DNA of 64,000 bases from Actinomycetaceae bacterium (GTDB lineage Bacteria; Actinomycetota; Actinomycetes; Actinomycetales; Actinomycetaceae): the NCBI GenBank assembly GCA_030540715.1, contig JAUNVQ010000005.1, positions 53,815 to 117,814 of the forward strand. The letters are read 5' to 3'. Position 1 is the stretch's first letter. Every line of letters starts with the position of its first letter. Positions 63,164-64,000 of this stretch are shown one piece after another. The notes under the pieces are model-generated. The model was not told where the DNA came from and did no database searches. It saw nothing but the letters and a program-made list of their open reading frames with translations. A program made the position numbers and the translations under genes.

Positions 63164-63189
63164 AACTGTACTACTACAGTAATACAGTT
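63164..63189. promoter_or_regulatory. Proximal GntR/YtrA operator candidate
   Basis: AACTGTA (63164-63170), four bases, TACAGT (63175-63180), two bases, TACAGTT (63183-63189). The first two elements form a perfect 6-4-6 palindrome, and the outer pair an inverted repeat with a 12-base gap. It begins 14 bases upstream of the GntR start codon. The same arrangement recurs at 63263-63288. Confidence 0.72.
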
Positions 63190-63643
63190 AACAAGAAAGC
63201 GCAACTACCCGGGTTAAATGTAATTAAGATTGATTTTCAAGGAATAAAAGGCGGCAAAAACAAACTGCAATAATACAGTCATACAGTTATTGTCAGAGCA
63301 TATACAACATCCCCTATACGACATCCATTGACGATAGGAATTCCAAAGCATATACCGCAGTTCCCCCTGCAGCGCACTCCACAACAATTGGGGCCTTTCG
63401 GTGCACCGCAGGGATAATCACCATAAAAGAGGAAGAAACAAGCAGGTCACCTCAACCACTCGCTTGTACCACATAACCCTGGGGCCGGTATTGAACACCG
63501 TTACTCAAGGGCTCCCCTGACAGTTCCCGCACACCGTCCAGACTTATTGCTCACCGCTGTCCATATAGACTGCTGAAAGTATCGGAGTTACCACTTTGTC
63601 TCAGAACTGAGCGCCAGACGCTTGGGGGCCAAGAACCCATCCT
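63190..63643. other. Intergenic region with hairpin; no supported gene
   Basis: Apart from the distal operator there is a stem at 63365-63377 pairing with 63401-63413 (CCCTGCAGCGCAC with GTGCACCGCAGGG, two mismatches). The remaining bases show no family-like reading frame. The G+C-rich part at 63440-63640 could be an untranslated RNA, but it matches none that I know (tmRNA, SRP RNA and RNase P RNA were considered). Confidence 0.35.
63263..63288. promoter_or_regulatory. Distal GntR/YtrA operator candidate
   Basis: AACTGCA (63263-63269), four bases, TACAGT (63274-63279), two bases, TACAGTT (63282-63288). Same geometry as the proximal copy, one base different, 99 bases away. The two copies may allow cooperative binding or looping. 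Confidence 0.68.
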
Positions 63644-64000
63644 TTACGAGTCATCTTCTGGCAGTGTACAACCATCACTAGCCTTCTGCTTCTGATTAGA
63701 AGACACCTTCGACTTATCGGCCACCCCCTGACAGCTATCGGAGCTCTTTATCCCTCCAACAATCACTGTTTGAAGCTGAGTGATCGTGGCATACCAAAAA
63801 TCGCGTTCATTTTTGATAACTGCTCTATCTCGCCTTAACAGCAAGATCCATATAATAACAACAACTGCCAGGTAACCTACCGCCACTAAAAACAGTACGT
63901 GAATGAGGTTATTGGAATCATTGATAAAGGTTTTCAGCATATCGACCTTAGCGTCAACATCTGCATCATCGGAATGATTATTATAGACTTCAGTCACTTT
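63644..64000 (-). CDS. Single-pass membrane protein, hypothetical (5' end may lie outside window)
   Basis: The frame is open to the window edge; a GTG at 63997 is the first visible start, giving 117 residues. An acidic N-terminal part (HSDDADVDAKVDMLK) is followed by one strong membrane helix (LIHVLFLVAVGYLAVVVIIWILLL), then a basic loop (RRDRAVIKNERD), a short amphipathic helix and a Ser/Lys-rich disordered tail with two Cys. No family recognised. The basic flank after the helix suggests the tail is cytoplasmic. Nothing in the neighbourhood indicates a role. Confidence 0.5.
   Translation of the reverse strand, partial: KVTEVYNNHSDDADVDAKVDMLKTFINDSNNLIHVLFLVAVGYLAVVVIIWILLLRRDRAVIKNERDFWYATITQLQTVIVGGIKSSDSCQGVADKSKVSSNQKQKASDGCTLPEDDS

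Noticed and set aside
63440..63640. Structural RNA such as tmRNA, SRP RNA or RNase P RNA
   Set aside because: None of the conserved core sequences of these RNAs was found on either strand.

Overview
The window comes from an actinobacterium of moderate G+C content. The evidence is a single-polypeptide type I fatty acid synthase with the actinobacterial domain order (AT-ER-DH-MPT-ACP-KR-KS). An AccA3-type biotin carboxylase/carrier fusion and an AccD carboxyltransferase sit beside it. A sucC-sucD / DUF6350 / purN / purH block is also typical of the phylum. Pyruvate formate-lyase, phosphotransacetylase and acetate kinase point to a fermentative or facultatively anaerobic life style. A host-associated member of the Actinomycetaceae or Bifidobacteriales is the best guess, but the sequence alone does not fix the genus. 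TGA is a normal stop: several operon junctions are ATGA overlaps. I saw no rRNA, tRNA, CRISPR array or intact insertion sequence.

Layout. 1-7 kb: a partial TatD nuclease, a glutathione-transferase-fold protein, UppP, a YihX-like HAD phosphatase, a GMP synthase paralogue with a shortened amidotransferase half lacking the catalytic Cys, and a decayed GH1 beta-glucosidase. 7-14 kb: a TetR regulator divergent from a large YhgE/Pip-type membrane protein, with two tandem palindromes between them; a FetA/FetB-like ABC pair; a second TetR regulator. 14-30 kb: one lipid/biotin operon, birA-accA3-accD-fas-acpS-bioY. 30-38 kb: a complete second GuaA, a structured intergenic region with a 57-residue membrane protein, pta-ackA, and a NadE whose glutaminase domain has lost two of three catalytic residues. 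37-41 kb: two tandem lipoproteins, two small hypothetical genes and a broken methyltransferase. 41-54 kb: purH, purN and a DUF6350 gene, then sucD and sucC, all on the minus strand but split by a 5.8 kb plus-strand operon. 54-61 kb: an MFS exporter, then pflB, a free-standing glycyl-radical domain gene, pflA and an aldehyde dehydrogenase. 61-64 kb: a GntR(YtrA)-ABC operon with a duplicated complex operator, and a partial membrane protein at the edge.

Strongest observations. (1) Pyruvate formate-lyase is split. PflB (698 residues) keeps Cys418-Cys419 but stops before the glycyl-radical domain, and that domain is an 83-residue gene 49 bases downstream with its own ribosome-binding site, followed by pflA. 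(2) The operon at 45.8-51.6 kb encodes an MFS transporter, two Asp/Glu/hydantoin-racemase-fold proteins that both lack both catalytic cysteines, an amidohydrolase with Asp-Leu-Asp where the family metal motif is His-x-His, and a DAACS symporter lacking the Asp that binds a substrate amino group. It reads as an uncharacterised catabolic pathway inserted into a conserved synteny block. (3) Two ATP-PPase amidotransferases (NadE and one of two GuaA) appear to have lost glutamine hydrolysis, which suggests use of free ammonia.
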